Shown: in pieces, positions 62,901 through 64,000 of the stretch
Numbering within the stretch: the first letter of the stretch is position 1
Layout of the letters: each line of letters opens with the position of its first letter
DNA from: Sclerurus mexicanus
Lineage: Eukaryota > Chordata > Aves > Passeriformes > Furnariidae
Length of the DNA: 64,000 nt
Assembly: GCA_013396755.1 (NCBI GenBank)
Contig: VWZF01001684.1
Coordinates: forward strand, 947,720 to 1,011,719
Reading direction: 5' to 3'
Translations under genes and position numbers: made by a program
Notes under the pieces: model-generated
Databases searched by the model: none
What the model was told of the DNA's origin: nothing
Seen by the model: only the letters and a program-made list of their open reading frames with translations

Positions 62901-64000
62901 AGTGAATCCCTGTCACTTACAGCACCTCCCACTATTGCCCTCCCGAATAATCACTGCCAGATAATCACTCCTTCCCCCTCTCCCAGCGCTGTTCCCGCTC
63001 CCCCCGACTCCACATGCTGCTACAGCCTGCGAAGTATTTGCTCTTTAACATCTTTCATATATGGCTTGTTGCTCTGGCACACAACAGCCAGGGATTTAAA
63101 GGAAGGAGACAAGCTGCATGGAAAAGGCCAAGCTGATGGCTCTGGAGTTAGGCTTGTGTCTCTCCGTGGCCCGTTTTCCAGAGGGTGAGGAGGAAGGGAG
63201 CAGTGGGTTGGGATTTCGATGCCTCCGGCACTGTACTCACAGTGGAGGTCCTGGCAGGTGCTCACGCAGCCCAGGTCCACTTGCCGCTTGCTGCTCCCTA
63301 AGAGAGCTCTGGGAGATGGACACCATCAGAGGAGAACCTGTGTAGGAACACAAAATCCCCACTGGAGACTTCCCACGTCAGCAGAGCCCCTCAGGTTTTG
63401 GCTGGGACCTGTCCCTCCACACCCCACCCCTGCACCTGACAGGAGGGGCCTTTCTCCTTTGCCTCTCATGGACCTCATTATTAACTGAAGAATCATTTAG
63501 TTTGCATAACTGTCCTCTGCCGTACATAATTCCAATGTTTCTCTTTAAACTGGCTTATCAAACTAAATACAGTCTTCTGGTTTTGCCACTCCAGCTCTCA
63601 AAGCTTCTAGGTGGACAGTCAGGGTGCTGTGAAGAAAAAACCAAACTAATAATATTAGGAAGCATCTTCTTATGTACATTTATGAGATCTACCAGCAGGT
63701 GACTCCATTCTAAAATACCTGTTTTTTCACAGAATAAAATGCTTTCTTTCCTACACCCTCAGCATCACCATAATGTCCCACTCTGAAAAAAACCCCAGTG
63801 CTAAATAAATAGCACTTTCACTTAAGCTATGAACTATTTCTTTTTGAATAACACATGAAATTGAAGTAGAGAGATTCGGTGATTTCCAGAGCAGCCTGAT
63901 CTGTTCCTGTCTAATCAGACCTGATTAATTCAAATCAAACTGCAAACCTCAGTTTTATTTTGCTTTAAAAACTCGAGATCGACAACAAATCAGCAGTATG
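62901..64000. other. Non-coding DNA to the right edge
   Basis: A C-rich interval near 62970-63010 and otherwise ordinary sequence. ORFs up to 89 codons, none recognised. Confidence 0.5.

Noticed and set aside
1..64000. Endogenous retrovirus, endogenous viral element, CRISPR array or bacterial-type gene cluster
   Set aside because: No LTR pair, no viral protein frame, no regularly spaced repeats and no operon-like ORF arrangement were seen.

Overview
This window reads as vertebrate nuclear DNA from a bird. The evidence is three CR1 LINE fragments in avian form. The clearest, at 44666-45100, is a minus-strand 3' end with the terminal octamer repeats (ATTCTGTG-type) and the conserved 'ggttggaagggacc' block. 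A 3' stub lies at 51692-51752 and an older copy at 38993-39195. Low repeat content, long AT-rich stretches, few CpGs and short scattered ORFs on both strands fit an avian intergenic or long-intron region. The CR1 subfamily looks neoavian, but I cannot name the species, chromosome or locus.

No protein-coding gene, tRNA, rRNA, known miRNA, CRISPR array or intact mobile element could be recognised. The longest ORF (264 codons, 54663-55457) and the other ORFs above 200 codons show no recognisable domain and look like chance frames.

Layout. 1-330 is CpG-enriched and opens with a G-rich degenerate tandem repeat; a gene end or promoter may lie just left of the window. 0.33-12.9 kb is ordinary non-coding DNA with a G/T-rich low-complexity tract and one (AC)n microsatellite. 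12.9-13.6 kb is an AT-rich block packed with homeodomain-type TAAT/ATTA cores. At 14.9 kb there are three nested arms of an inverted repeat, and at 15.8 kb two more hairpins. 16-30 kb is again unannotatable apart from simple repeats, a GC-rich patch (23.7 kb) and an E2-box cluster (26.6 kb). At 30.9-32.1 kb a ~585-bp segment occurs twice, separated by a single N, which is almost certainly a false assembly duplication. 32.8-33.1 kb is a small CpG-rich patch. At 40.0 and 40.6 kb there is a second, genuinely interspersed ~100-bp direct duplication. 45.1-45.5 kb is CpG-enriched and directly abuts the CR1. From there to 50.1 kb several short segments on the + strand have strong splice-site consensus at both ends and might be exons of an unannotated, probably non-coding, transcript. 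57.6-57.75 kb is a compact block with two opposed octamer (POU) sites and two perfect inverted repeats, the best enhancer-like candidate here.

I found no evidence of a novel multi-gene system. The observations most worth checking are the N-joined duplication, the candidate spliced transcript at 45-50 kb, the nested inverted repeat at 14.9 kb, the 40-kb duplication and the octamer-pair block at 57.6 kb.
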